This document shows, piece by piece, positions 30,982 to 40,461 of a stretch of 64,000 bases of DNA. The stretch covers positions 62,001-126,000 of the forward strand of contig NZ_JAHRBL010000001.1 in the NCBI RefSeq assembly GCF_019693445.1, given 5' to 3'. This stretch comes from Deinococcus aquaedulcis. GTDB taxonomy: Bacteria; Deinococcota; Deinococci; Deinococcales; Deinococcaceae. The stretch's first letter is position 1; every line of letters begins with the position of its first letter. The position numbers and the translations under genes were made by a program. The notes beneath the pieces are model-generated. The model was not told where the DNA came from. It searched no databases and was given only the letters and a program-made list of their open reading frames with translations.

Positions 30982-31812
30982 ATGTCTCCGGTTGATGTCG
31001 CTGTTCATACAGAAGCCATCCCCCGCTGGTGGCCCTGGGCGCGGCTGGCCCTGGTGTTGCCCCTGCTTCTGGTGCCCGCGCTGACCCTGGGCCCGGTGCT
31101 GCTGGAGCTGCCGGTCTACCGCGTGCAAGGCGGCCAGATCACGGCCAGGTCGCTGGGGGCCCACACGGTGATTCCAGCTGGAACGCCCGTGGAGCGCCGT
31201 CCCGTTGGGCTGCGGGGCAAGAACATCGGCTCGGCCCTGCCCGGCTACACGGTGGGCCTGTTCCGCACTGACCTGGGGCGCGCGCAGCTGTTCAGTGACG
31301 GCTCGCAGGATGTGGCGGCCCTGGTGTTCGCCACCCGCCCCCCCACCGTCCTGACCCCCGCCGACCCGGACGCCCTGCTGCAGGCGTGGCGGGCCGGAGA
31401 GACGGCGACATTTCGCCCGGCGCAGCCCGCGCGCCCCGGCTGGGATCTGCTGCTGCTGTTGCCCCTACTGCCGTTGGTGGTTTTTCTGTACAGCCGCCCC
31501 CGGGTGCGCTACCTGCTGGACGGGGACACGCTGGTGGTCCGGACTGCCGGCAGCACCACCCGCTTTCCCCGCACCGGCACGCGCGCCACCCTCACCACCG
31601 TGCCGCTGGGCCTGCGGCTGTTTGGCACCGCGCTGCCCGGTTACTACAGCGGCACCTTCAGCACGGGCGCGGTGCCCGGTGGCCGGGTCCAGGCCGCTGC
31701 CGGAAGCAGCCGCCCCGCGCGGGCCCTGCTGCTGGAAGCTGGTGGGCCCACCTTTTACCTCACGCCACAGGACCCGGAAACGCTGGCTGCGTGGTTCACG
31801 CCGGCGCCCTGA
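30982..31812 (+). CDS. Membrane protein with bacterial PH-like domains
   Basis: 276 residues. Hydrophobic segments near 22-43 and 155-172 separate two similar soluble parts. Each part carries the pattern of a bacterial PH domain (ALPGYTVGLFRTDLGRAQLFS...ALVFATRPPTVLTPADPDAL in the first; ALPGYYSGTFSTGAV...FYLTPQDPETLAAW in the second), so the protein looks like an internal duplication. Function unknown. Its stop is one base from the convergent acetyltransferase stop. Confidence 0.75.
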   Translation: MSPVDVAVHTEAIPRWWPWARLALVLPLLLVPALTLGPVLLELPVYRVQGGQITARSLGAHTVIPAGTPVERRPVGLRGKNIGSALPGYTVGLFRTDLGRAQLFSDGSQDVAALVFATRPPTVLTPADPDALLQAWRAGETATFRPAQPARPGWDLLLLLPLLPLVVFLYSRPRVRYLLDGDTLVVRTAGSTTRFPRTGTRATLTTVPLGLRLFGTALPGYYSGTFSTGAVPGGRVQAAAGSSRPARALLLEAGGPTFYLTPQDPETLAAWFTPAP

Positions 31813-31813
31813 A

Positions 31814-32362
31814 TCACCAGGGCAGGCCGCGCAGCTGCACGGTGCCGGGCGGCCAGTCGCCTAGGGCGCGGCGCACCGGCAGGATCAGCGTGGGCCCGGC
31901 GTTGGTCACCCACTCGCCCTCATCCGGGTCCAGAAAGTGGGCAGGGTTGGGCACGCGGCTCAGACCGCTGCGCTCGTAAAAAGGGGCCACCTCTTCGCGG
32001 CACTGCAGAAAGGCGAAGTCGGCCAGGGGCTGGGCCCGCAGAAACGCCGCGAGTTCGCCCAGCAACTGCCGGCCCAGCCCCTGGCCCTGCACGGCTGGGT
32101 GGGTGGCGACCCCACCCACGCCCATGAGCGTCAGCTCCTGCCCGCCCACCTCGGCCACGCGCCGCCCGCAGCCCAGTTGCGCGGCCGGGCGCCCCTCTGG
32201 CCCCGCCAGCCACAGGTGCCACTCTGGCTCGCTGCCCCAGAAGGAGGCGCCCGCCCAGAACGCCGCCCACTGCGGGTAGGCGGCCTGCAGCAGGGCGCGC
32301 AGGTCCTGCTCCAGCTCCGGTGTGACCCCGGCGCGCGGGGTGAGGTGCGCCGTCCAGGTCAT
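31814..32362 (-). CDS. GNAT family N-acetyltransferase
   Basis: 182 residues. Acetyl-CoA-binding motif GVATHPAVQGQGLGRQLL preceded by LTLMGVGGV; the N-terminal part (LRALLQAAYPQWAAFWAGASFWGSEP) resembles acetyltransferases related to aminoglycoside 2'-acetyltransferase or NodA, but the substrate is unknown. The first codon overlaps the terminal base pairs of the repeat element 32361-32477, so its translation signals are supplied by the repeat. Confidence 0.85.
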   Translation of the reverse strand: MTWTAHLTPRAGVTPELEQDLRALLQAAYPQWAAFWAGASFWGSEPEWHLWLAGPEGRPAAQLGCGRRVAEVGGQELTLMGVGGVATHPAVQGQGLGRQLLGELAAFLRAQPLADFAFLQCREEVAPFYERSGLSRVPNPAHFLDPDEGEWVTNAGPTLILPVRRALGDWPPGTVQLRGLPW

Positions 32363-32477
32363 ACGGATTCCGTCCATTTCCGGAAATCCGTACTTTTCCC
32401 TCTCTGCTTCGCAGCTCTGCGAGTCCCTCTGGTCGGAAAAATTCCATAACACGTTACGGAATTTTTCGGAAGTCGTA
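32361..32477. repeat. Palindromic small repeat between two acetyltransferase genes
   Basis: Ends are ATACGGATTCC at the left and GGAAGTCGTAT at the right, imperfectly inverted. Inside are a 12-base palindrome (ATTTCCGGAAAT), a GCTTCGCAGC hairpin and a 10-bp stem GAAAAATTCC/GGAATTTTTC. It fills the whole spacer. The TACGGATTCC end also occurs at 50580. Fits a Deinococcus-type small noncoding repeat or MITE-like element. Confidence 0.65.
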
Positions 32478-32981
32478 TCACTGGCCGCGCTCCGGGTGCG
32501 GGCGGCGGGTGTTCTCGACGCCAAAGTCCAGTTCGAAGAAGCGGTAGCCCTCCTGCCCCTCGTCACCTGGGGTGTACCCCATGCCCACGTAAGCGGGGGT
32601 CGCCCCGTGCAGATTGGCATACCAGTACAGGTAGCGCAGGCCCCGGCCCCGCGCCCAGGTTTCCACCTCGCGCATCAGGGCGCGGCCTACGCCCTGGCGG
32701 CGGGCGGCCGGGTGGGTGTACAGGTCGTGCAGCTTGGCGGTGCGGTGGGCATGGCCCGAGCGCAGGTCCGGGCCAGTGTCGTGCGCGGCGGCGTAGCCCA
32801 GCAATTGCCCGCCCTGAAACGCCCCCAGCAGCGCCCAGTCGGGGCGGGTGCAGAAGGCCGGAAAGCGTCCGGCCAGCGCCGCTTCATCGTCAACAAAGCC
32901 CATGTCCAGCAGCATGGGGCGTGCCTGCGCGAAATCTGCAGGACTCAGGGGCCGGATGGTGGGGGACACAGCAGGAGACAT
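32478..32981 (-). CDS. GNAT family N-acetyltransferase
   Basis: 167 residues. Motif A LHDLYTHPAARRQGVGRALM and a C-terminal LYWYANLHGATPAYVGMGY are clear GNAT signatures. Substrate unknown. ATG 32981 gives a typical N-terminus (TIRPLSPADFAQAR). Not closely similar to the acetyltransferase downstream, so not a recent duplicate. Confidence 0.9.
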   Translation of the reverse strand: MSPAVSPTIRPLSPADFAQARPMLLDMGFVDDEAALAGRFPAFCTRPDWALLGAFQGGQLLGYAAAHDTGPDLRSGHAHRTAKLHDLYTHPAARRQGVGRALMREVETWARGRGLRYLYWYANLHGATPAYVGMGYTPGDEGQEGYRFFELDFGVENTRRPHPERGQ

Positions 32982-33056
32982 GGCGGCAGTGTGGCGAACA
33001 GGGGCCCCGGCCAGCCTCGGCCAATTGGCGCATGGCGCCTGGGGGAGCCCGCTGCA

Positions 33057-33062
33057 TACGCT
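33057..33062 (+). promoter_or_regulatory. -10 box of leaderless phosphotransferase gene
   Basis: TACGCT, seven bases before ATG 33070. Confidence 0.5.
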
Positions 33063-33069
33063 CTGGCGT

Positions 33070-34083
33070 ATGTCCACGCCCTTCGCCCAGCTGTCCCGCC
33101 CCGCACAGGTGGCGCGCCTGCGTGCTTCGGCCCAGGCGGCCCTGCAGGCCTACCCGCTGGAGGTCCGGCGCCTGCGCCTGCTCAACCACGGCTTCAACAC
33201 CACGTTCCGGGTGGACACCACCAGCGGCGAGCGCTACGCCCTGCGCCTGAACGTCAATTCGCGGCGGTCCCCGGCCCAACTGGCCGCCGAGGTGGCGTGG
33301 CTGGCGGCCCTGGCTCAGGACACCGACCTGCAGCTGCCCGTGCCGCGGCCCCGCCGCGACGGCGCCCTGCTGGGCGAGGTCTGGAACGAGGCGCTGGGTG
33401 CGCCGCTGCCCGCCACCCTGTTTTCCTGGCTGCCGGGCCGGGACCTGGGGGAACAGGCCACGCCCCGGCAGCTGCGCGAGGTGGGGCGCGCGGCGGCCCT
33501 CCTGCACCGCCACGCCCAGGGCTTCACGCTGCCCGCTGGCGTGGCCCTGCAGTCCCTGCGGGACCCCCTGATGGGCATGGGCGACAACCTGCGCCCCGGC
33601 CCGCTGCTCCCCGAAGACGCGCTGGCGGTGGTTCAGGCGGTGCGCACCCAGGTGGATGCCGTCCTGGCCCGCCTGTATGCCGCGCAGGCCCCGCGCCCGC
33701 TGCATGCGGACCTGCACCTGTGGAACGTGAAATGGCACCGGGGCCGCCTGAGCGTCTTTGATTTCGATGACAGCGGCCTGGGCCTGCCCGTGCAGGACCT
33801 GACCATCAGCGCCTATTACCTGCGGCCCAAAGCGGAGCTGGAAGCGGCCCTGCTGGACGGTTACGCCGCTGTGGCCCCCCTGCCCGACGTGGCCCCAGCC
33901 GACTACGAAACCCTGGTGGCGGGCCGGGCGGTGGTGCTGCTGAACGACCTGCTGGTGAACACGAACGCCGAATTGCAGGCCATCCTGCCGCGCTACGTGC
34001 CGAACAGCGTGACCAAGCTGCGCGCCTACCTGGACAGCGGCGTGTTCCGCCACGACGTGCCGGGCCTGCTGGACAAGTCGTAA
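33070..34083 (+). CDS. Aminoglycoside phosphotransferase-fold kinase
   Basis: 337 residues. APH-like kinase fold: LLNHGFNTTFRV glycine-rich loop, RYALRLNV with the ATP Lys replaced by Arg, catalytic HADLHLWNV (about 215-223) and the metal Asp in SVFDFDDSG. Could phosphorylate a metabolite (homoserine or choline kinase-like) rather than an antibiotic; I cannot tell. Leaderless start. A hairpin follows at 34122-34148. Confidence 0.88.
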   Translation: MSTPFAQLSRPAQVARLRASAQAALQAYPLEVRRLRLLNHGFNTTFRVDTTSGERYALRLNVNSRRSPAQLAAEVAWLAALAQDTDLQLPVPRPRRDGALLGEVWNEALGAPLPATLFSWLPGRDLGEQATPRQLREVGRAAALLHRHAQGFTLPAGVALQSLRDPLMGMGDNLRPGPLLPEDALAVVQAVRTQVDAVLARLYAAQAPRPLHADLHLWNVKWHRGRLSVFDFDDSGLGLPVQDLTISAYYLRPKAELEAALLDGYAAVAPLPDVAPADYETLVAGRAVVLLNDLLVNTNAELQAILPRYVPNSVTKLRAYLDSGVFRHDVPGLLDKS

Positions 34084-34116
34084 CGGGGGGCCAGACCCCT
34101 GAGCGCCAGGGCCAGC

Positions 34117-34148
34117 AAAAGCGCCCCGGCCACTGTAGGGCCGGGGCG
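34117..34148 (-). terminator. Terminator of the first DUF805 gene
   Basis: 10-bp stem CGCCCCGGCC/GGCCGGGGCG (34122-34131 with 34139-34148), followed on the minus strand by GCTTTTGC. It may also stop plus-strand transcripts from the phosphotransferase gene. Confidence 0.7.
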
Positions 34149-34162
34149 TTCAGAGCCGCGCG

Positions 34163-34600
34163 TTACCAGTTGGCGGCGGGGGTCGCGCCGGCGCCCTGAC
34201 CCTTGGGGTTCGGGCCCCACTTGTTGCTGCCCGGCTGGCTATCGAGCACCATGAACACCAGCACGACGATGCTGCCGAACGGAATCAGGTTCAGCAGGTA
34301 CCACCAGCCACTCTTGCCGGTGTCGTGCAAGCGGCGCACGCTGACGGCCAGGTTGGGCAGCAGGACGGCCAGCGAGTACACCATGTACAGCAGCGAGAAG
34401 ATGCCCGCCACGCCACCTGCGCCGAAGGGCAGGCCGGTCTCACCCTGCGAGACGGACGAGATGTAGGCTGGATACCAGGGCAACGCCAGCAGCACCATGA
34501 TGATGGTGTTGATCAGCGTAAACATCCAGAATTCGCGGCGCCGGGCACGGCCCTGGAAGTTAGCGTAGTTGTTCTTGATCACCTTGATGTACTCGTTCAT
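34163..34600 (-). CDS. DUF805 membrane protein (copy 1)
   Basis: 145 residues. N-terminus MNEYIKVIKNNYANFQGRARRREFWMF and the VSVRRLHDTGKSGWWYLLNLIP motif define DUF805. Four hydrophobic segments. GGGGAGG lies seven bases upstream of ATG 34600. A paralogue is encoded at 35757-36176 on the same strand, with a phosphatase gene inserted between them on the opposite strand. Function unknown. Confidence 0.93.
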   Translation of the reverse strand: MNEYIKVIKNNYANFQGRARRREFWMFTLINTIIMVLLALPWYPAYISSVSQGETGLPFGAGGVAGIFSLLYMVYSLAVLLPNLAVSVRRLHDTGKSGWWYLLNLIPFGSIVVLVFMVLDSQPGSNKWGPNPKGQGAGATPAANW

Positions 34601-34652
34601 AGACAGACCTCCCCCTGTTGCGTGAGAACAGTCTAAGCCTCACATTGGGTCT

Positions 34653-35696
34653 ATGTGGAACGATGTGCGGCGGGCAATGGGGGTACTGCTGGTAGGGAGC
34701 CTGGTGGCCTGTGCGCCAGCGGTCACGGGCTCACCAGACCCAGGCCTGAACGCGCCGCGCGTGGCCCTAGAGGCCGGGCGCCCTGAGCGCCTGCGGCTGG
34801 TGGTGATGGGCGACCAGGGCACCGGCACCGACATTCAGCGGCGGGTGGCCCAGGGCATGGCCGCCGTGTGCGCCGCCCAGGGCTGCGACCTGGGCGCGGC
34901 ACTGGGAGACAACTTTTACCCGGCGGGTCCCAAAGAGGCCACCTCGCCCCTGTTCCGCGAGCGCTTTGAGGAGCTGTATGGGGCGCTGGGCATTCCTTTC
35001 GTCATGGTGCTGGGCAATCACGATGAATCCTGGCTCTGGGGCGGCGACGGCGCCGATCCGCGCGGCGCGGCCGCCCAGGTGGCCTACAGCCGCCTTAACC
35101 CGCAGTGGGTGATGCCGGGGCGCCAGTATCAGGCCAGCGTGGGCGGCCTGCTGGACCTGTTCGTGGTGGACACTGCGCCGCTGGCTGCCTACCTGCCCTC
35201 GGTGCAGCCCCAGGAGCGGCCCGGTGGGCCCTGGGACGCGGCGCAGCGTGCATGGCTGGCGCGCAGCGTGGCCCAGAGTGCGGCCCGCTGGCGGCTGGTG
35301 CTGGGGCACCATCCCCTGTACAGCAACGGCAAACACGGTGACGCCGGGGCTTACGACAACCTGCCCTTCGCTTTTCAGCGCGGCGGCGCTGTGCGCGAAC
35401 TGTACAAGGTGGCCTGTTCCCAGGCCGACCTGCTGCTCAGCGGCCACGACCACGCCCTGCAGGTGTTTGCCCCCCAGCCCGATTGCCCCGGCACCTGGAC
35501 CGCTGTGAGCGGCGCCGCTGGCGAGGTGGGCGGTAGCCGCCGGGGCACGCGCTCCGCTGCCTTCGAGGTGTACGGCCAGCCCGGCTTTCTGTGGCTGGAC
35601 ATCACCCCAGAGACGCTGACCATCCGCGCCTACACGGTGGGGGAGGGCGGCGCCGTGACCATGACCGAGGCGGCCCGCCTGACCAGGCGCCCATGA
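34653..35696 (+). CDS. Metallophosphoesterase lipoprotein, acid phosphatase-like
   Basis: 347 residues. Lipoprotein signal (LVGSLVAC, Cys20). Purple-acid-phosphatase-type metal ligands: VMGDQGTG, ALGDNFYPAG, VLGNHDES, LVLGHHPLYSNG and LLSGHDHALQVF. Probably hydrolyses phosphomonoesters outside the membrane for phosphate supply. Divergent from DUF805 copy 1; a CACATT box lies six bases before the ATG. Confidence 0.92.
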   Translation: MWNDVRRAMGVLLVGSLVACAPAVTGSPDPGLNAPRVALEAGRPERLRLVVMGDQGTGTDIQRRVAQGMAAVCAAQGCDLGAALGDNFYPAGPKEATSPLFRERFEELYGALGIPFVMVLGNHDESWLWGGDGADPRGAAAQVAYSRLNPQWVMPGRQYQASVGGLLDLFVVDTAPLAAYLPSVQPQERPGGPWDAAQRAWLARSVAQSAARWRLVLGHHPLYSNGKHGDAGAYDNLPFAFQRGGAVRELYKVACSQADLLLSGHDHALQVFAPQPDCPGTWTAVSGAAGEVGGSRRGTRSAAFEVYGQPGFLWLDITPETLTIRAYTVGEGGAVTMTEAARLTRRP

Positions 35697-35756
35697 AGAG
35701 CGGCGCGTGGGGTCGCCATGACCACCCACGCACCGCTGCCCACGTTCAGTACTGGT

Positions 35757-36176
35757 TTACCACTGGCGCAGGGGAGCAGCGCTCTGAGAGCCCAGCGCCT
35801 TAGGATTGGCACCCCAATCATTCTCGTCGGCCTCACTGTCTTGAACCAGGAAAAACAGCAAGACCAGTGGGCCCACCAGTGGAATGACGGCAATCAGTTG
35901 CCACCATCCGCTTCTGCCCGTGTCGTGGAGACGGCGCACGCTGACAGCCAGAGCAGGCACCAAAACGAACAAGGTGTACAGGCCGTCCAGTACGCCCAAG
36001 CTTCTCAGGGGGTTGGTGGTGTCTGGAGTAAGGGTCCAACCTAGCGCATTGCTAACGACACTCAGGATCAGCGAGATAAAAAAGTTAACAAGGAAGAACA
36101 TCCAGTACTCGCGGCGGCGGGCGCGGCCTTTAAAGTTGGCGTAATTCCCCCGTATGACCTTCAAGTATTCATTCAT
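35757..36176 (-). CDS. DUF805 membrane protein (copy 2)
   Basis: 139 residues from ATG 36176. MNEYLKVIRGNYANFKGRARRREYWMFF and SVRRLHDTGRSGWWQLIAVIP match copy 1 closely, so the two are paralogues. The central loop differs. The ribosome site (GGAG/GAGAGG) is in or next to the 3' arm of a palindrome at 36183-36204, which could control translation. Confidence 0.93.
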   Translation of the reverse strand: MNEYLKVIRGNYANFKGRARRREYWMFFLVNFFISLILSVVSNALGWTLTPDTTNPLRSLGVLDGLYTLFVLVPALAVSVRRLHDTGRSGWWQLIAVIPLVGPLVLLFFLVQDSEADENDWGANPKALGSQSAAPLRQW

Positions 36177-36182
36177 ATGCCT

Positions 36183-36204
36183 CTCCACCAAGAGCTTGGT
36201 GGAG
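36183..36204 (-). promoter_or_regulatory. Palindrome covering the ribosome site of DUF805 copy 2
   Basis: CTCCACCAAG/CTTGGTGGAG, a 22-base near-perfect palindrome that folds to an 8-bp stem with a six-base loop. The 3' arm on the minus strand contains GGAG six bases before ATG 36176. Either an RNA hairpin masking the ribosome site or a protein operator. Confidence 0.4.
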
Positions 36205-36385
36205 GGAGTTTATGAGGAACGTTGCCGCTGTTCAAGCGAAGTTGTGGTGCTGAGTCGGCCCAAGAGGAACGCCAGAGGCTTGTACGCTGGACCCAAAGTC
36301 GCCCAGCTCCCACCCTGTCCCAAACCGCAGAGCGCGGAAGGCCACCTTCCCGCCTCCCGCGCCCCGCCCCCTGCGTCCTGAATCC

Positions 36386-36632
<247 letters not shown>

Positions 36633-36719
36633 GTCGTCCTCCGGGCGGGCCAGCTGGGCCCACATCATCAGTTTACAAAATAAAGCATTCGGCTGCCCAG
36701 GCTGTCCGGAAGCCGTGAA

Positions 36720-36749
36720 CAGCCCACCACCCAAGCGGGCGGTGGGCTG
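36720..36749 (-). terminator. infC terminator hairpin
   Basis: 9-bp stem CAGCCCACC/GGTGGGCTG (36720-36728 with 36741-36749), 12 bases after the infC stop; only TTCA follows, so the T tract is weak. Confidence 0.5.
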
Positions 36750-36761
36750 CTGGGAGCAGTC

Positions 36762-37367
<606 letters not shown>

Positions 37368-37482
37368 CACCTCCGCCGCGCTCCGGGGCACGCTGGCTCT
37401 CCGGGCGGCTTCGCCCACATCTGACGGGACGAGACAGCCCCAGTCTACCACGCCCCCCCGCCTTCGCCCCCGGCGCTCTGCC

Positions 37483-39537
37483 ATGCTGGGCAGCGTGACT
37501 GCGCCTGACTTCGCTGCGCCCGCACCCGGTGCCCCCGCCTGGCCCACCGCCGCCACCTTTGGCCCCCAGGCCGCCCGCAACCCCGACCTGGAAGTGCTGC
37601 TCACCGACGGCCTGGGCGGCTTTGCCCTCAGCAGCCTCGCCGGGGTGCCCACGCGCTGCTACTCGGGCCTGGTGGTCAGCGCCCAGCCGCCCGTGCAGCG
37701 CGCCGCACACTTTGTCTCGCCGCACGAGGTGCTGCGCCTGAGCACCCGCGCGGGCCTGCGAGAGGTAGCTCTGCACGCCCTAGAAATTGCCCCCGGGGTC
37801 TTTGAAGGGCAGGGACTGGACGTGCTGAGCGGCGCCGCGCTGCTGGACCTGCTGCCCGAACGCGAACAGGCGGTGGGCGGCGTGACCGTGCGCCGCCGCG
37901 CCTTCAGCCCACGTGGCTCGGGGGCGGTGGTCTTTCTGTACGAGGTGCAGAGCCGCGAACCCGTCAGCCTCGTGCTGGGCGGCTACTTTGTGGACCGCGA
38001 CATGCACGCCGCGCACCGCCGCGCCCCGGACCTGACCTTCAGCGCCGCCGGGCGCGAGGTGGCGGTGCAGGGCGAGCGCCTGACCCGCGTGACCGTGCAC
38101 GCGCCGGGCGCGGCCCTGGGCACCCTGGAGCCGCGCCCCTTCACCCAGCGCGTGTACTACCGCCACGATGCGGCGCGCGGCGAACCCGATCACGAGTACG
38201 TGCGAGGCGCCGCCCTGTGGGACCTGAGCTTCCCGGCCGGCGGCGGGCGCGCGGCCCTGGTGGTGCAGGGCCTGACCCCCGCCACGGGCGAGGTCACGGT
38301 GGAAGACCCCTGGGCCGCCTACGCCCAGGAAGCCGCCCGCCGCCGCGCACTGGCCGCGCAGGCCCAGGCCGTGACCGGGGTGCGCGACGACCTCGTGGCC
38401 ACCCTGGCGGTCGCCGCCGACGCCTACCTCGTGCGCCGCGCCCAGCCGGCCGGCACCACGGTGATCGCGGGCTACCCCTGGTTTGCCGACTGGGGCCGCG
38501 ACACCATGATCGCGCTGACCGGTGTAGCGCTGCTGACCGGCCGCTGGACCGAAGCGCGCGAGATTCTGGACACCTTCCTGCGCACGCTGCGCCGGGGCCT
38601 GATTCCCAACAACTTTCACGAGGACGGCGCCGGCGCGGGCTACAACACGGTGGACGGCGCCCTGTGGCTGGCGGTGGCCCTGGAACGCTACGTGACCGTG
38701 ACCGGCGACCTGGACTTCGCGCGCGCGGCGCTGCCGGCCTTGCGCGAGTTGCTGGACTGGCACCGGCGCGGCACCGACCACGGCATCCGCGCCGACACCG
38801 ACGGCCTGCTGCTGGCCGGCGAGGGCGGCGTGCAGCTGACCTGGATGGACGTGAAAATTGGCGACTGGGTGGTGACCCCCCGGCACGGCAAGCCCGTGGA
38901 GATTCAGGGGCTGTGGCTCTCGGCGCTGGGGGCCGAGGGGCGGCTCTCGGCGGCCCTGGGTCAGCCGGCGCAGTTCGCCGGGGCGCTGGCGCAGGGGCAG
39001 GCCAGCTTCGCGCGGTTCTGGCAGGCGGGCGCCTACGCCGATGCCCTGGACCCCCAGGGCCAGCCGGACTACAGTCTGCGCCCCAACGTGGCCCTGGCGC
39101 TGGCCCTGCCCGACACGCCTGCCACCCCGGCCCAGGTGGCGGCGGCGGTGGGGGACCTGGAAACGGAACTGCTGACCCCCCTGGGCCTGCACACCCTGTC
39201 GCCGCTGGACCCGCGCTACAAGGGCAATTACGGCGGCGCGCAGGTGCAGCGCGACGCGGCCTACCATCAGGGCACCGTCTGGCCCTGGCCGCTCACGGCG
39301 TTTGTCGAACTGCTGCTCTCCCGGGGCGAGGTGGGGCCGGCACGCGCGGCCCTGCACGGCCTGATGGGCCATGTGTGGGACGCCGGGCTGGGCCACGTTT
39401 CAGAGGTGTTTGCGGGCGACAGCCTGCGCCCGGGGGGCTGCCCGTTTCAGGCCTGGAGCGTGGCCGAACTGCTGCGCGCCCACGTGCTGGTCTCGCGCGC
39501 TGAAGCGCAGCGGGCCGCCACGCCCACCGGGCCCTGA
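37483..39537 (+). CDS. Glycogen debranching enzyme (amylo-alpha-1,6-glucosidase type)
   Basis: 684 residues from ATG 37483; GTG 37495 is an alternative. N-terminal domain GLGGFALSSLAGVPTRCYSGL is typical of archaeal/bacterial GDE proteins; the catalytic (alpha/alpha) barrel shows GYPWFADWGRDTMIALTGV, NNFHEDGAGAGYNTVDG, LTWMDVKIGDWVVTPRHG and, near the end, DAAYHQGTVWPW. Hydrolyses alpha-1,6 branches of glycogen-like glucans. Divergent from infC. A strong promoter for the next transcript lies just past its stop. Confidence 0.95.
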   Translation: MLGSVTAPDFAAPAPGAPAWPTAATFGPQAARNPDLEVLLTDGLGGFALSSLAGVPTRCYSGLVVSAQPPVQRAAHFVSPHEVLRLSTRAGLREVALHALEIAPGVFEGQGLDVLSGAALLDLLPEREQAVGGVTVRRRAFSPRGSGAVVFLYEVQSREPVSLVLGGYFVDRDMHAAHRRAPDLTFSAAGREVAVQGERLTRVTVHAPGAALGTLEPRPFTQRVYYRHDAARGEPDHEYVRGAALWDLSFPAGGGRAALVVQGLTPATGEVTVEDPWAAYAQEAARRRALAAQAQAVTGVRDDLVATLAVAADAYLVRRAQPAGTTVIAGYPWFADWGRDTMIALTGVALLTGRWTEAREILDTFLRTLRRGLIPNNFHEDGAGAGYNTVDGALWLAVALERYVTVTGDLDFARAALPALRELLDWHRRGTDHGIRADTDGLLLAGEGGVQLTWMDVKIGDWVVTPRHGKPVEIQGLWLSALGAEGRLSAALGQPAQFAGALAQGQASFARFWQAGAYADALDPQGQPDYSLRPNVALALALPDTPATPAQVAAAVGDLETELLTPLGLHTLSPLDPRYKGNYGGAQVQRDAAYHQGTVWPWPLTAFVELLLSRGEVGPARAALHGLMGHVWDAGLGHVSEVFAGDSLRPGGCPFQAWSVAELLRAHVLVSRAEAQRAATPTGP

Positions 39538-39587
39538 ATGTCGCCCCTGGGCGCAGAAAGCTGTCCAGGGTGCGCGCGGAGGGTGAC

Positions 39588-39617
39588 TTGACGTCCCCAG
39601 GACACCAATTCTACGAT
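39588..39617 (+). promoter_or_regulatory. Promoter of the uORF-NrtR transcript
   Basis: TTGACG (39588-39593), 18-base spacer, TACGAT (39612-39617), six bases, then ATG 39624 of the Cys-rich uORF. Confidence 0.65.
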
Positions 39618-39623
39618 CAGCCC

Positions 39624-39708
39624 ATGCTGCGCCCGTGCTGTCCTGCCCCCTGTTGCCCGGTAAGGGCTGTGGCGAGGGCCAGTGCGGGCGCCTCGCAGGC
39701 TGGCCGCT

Positions 39709-39716
<8 letters not shown>
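39624..39716 (+). CDS. 30-residue Cys-rich leaderless uORF upstream of nrtR
   Basis: ATG six bases after the -10 box of a good promoter, so a leaderless mRNA would begin with this codon. The peptide starts MLRPCCPAPCCPVRA: two Cys-Cys pairs within 11 residues and one more Cys near the end. Its TGA (39714-39716) overlaps the NrtR GTG at 39709 by eight bases. Leaderless polycysteine uORFs that sense cysteine have been described in mycobacteria; similarity here is only architectural. Another start for NrtR (GTG 39682) would change the overlap. Confidence 0.5.
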
Positions 39717-40386
<670 letters not shown>

Positions 40387-40392
40387 GGAGAA

Positions 40393-40412
40393 GGAGGCTG
40401 CGGCCAGCCTCC
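40393..40412 (+). terminator. Hairpin after nrtR
   Basis: GGAGGCTG/CAGCCTCC 8-bp stem with a CGGC loop, six bases past the NrtR stop, no T tract; a weak terminator candidate between convergent genes. Confidence 0.4.
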
Positions 40413-40461
40413 GTGGACCCCGGAGCAGCGCGCGGGACGGCCCCCAGCCTCTGGCTCCTCT

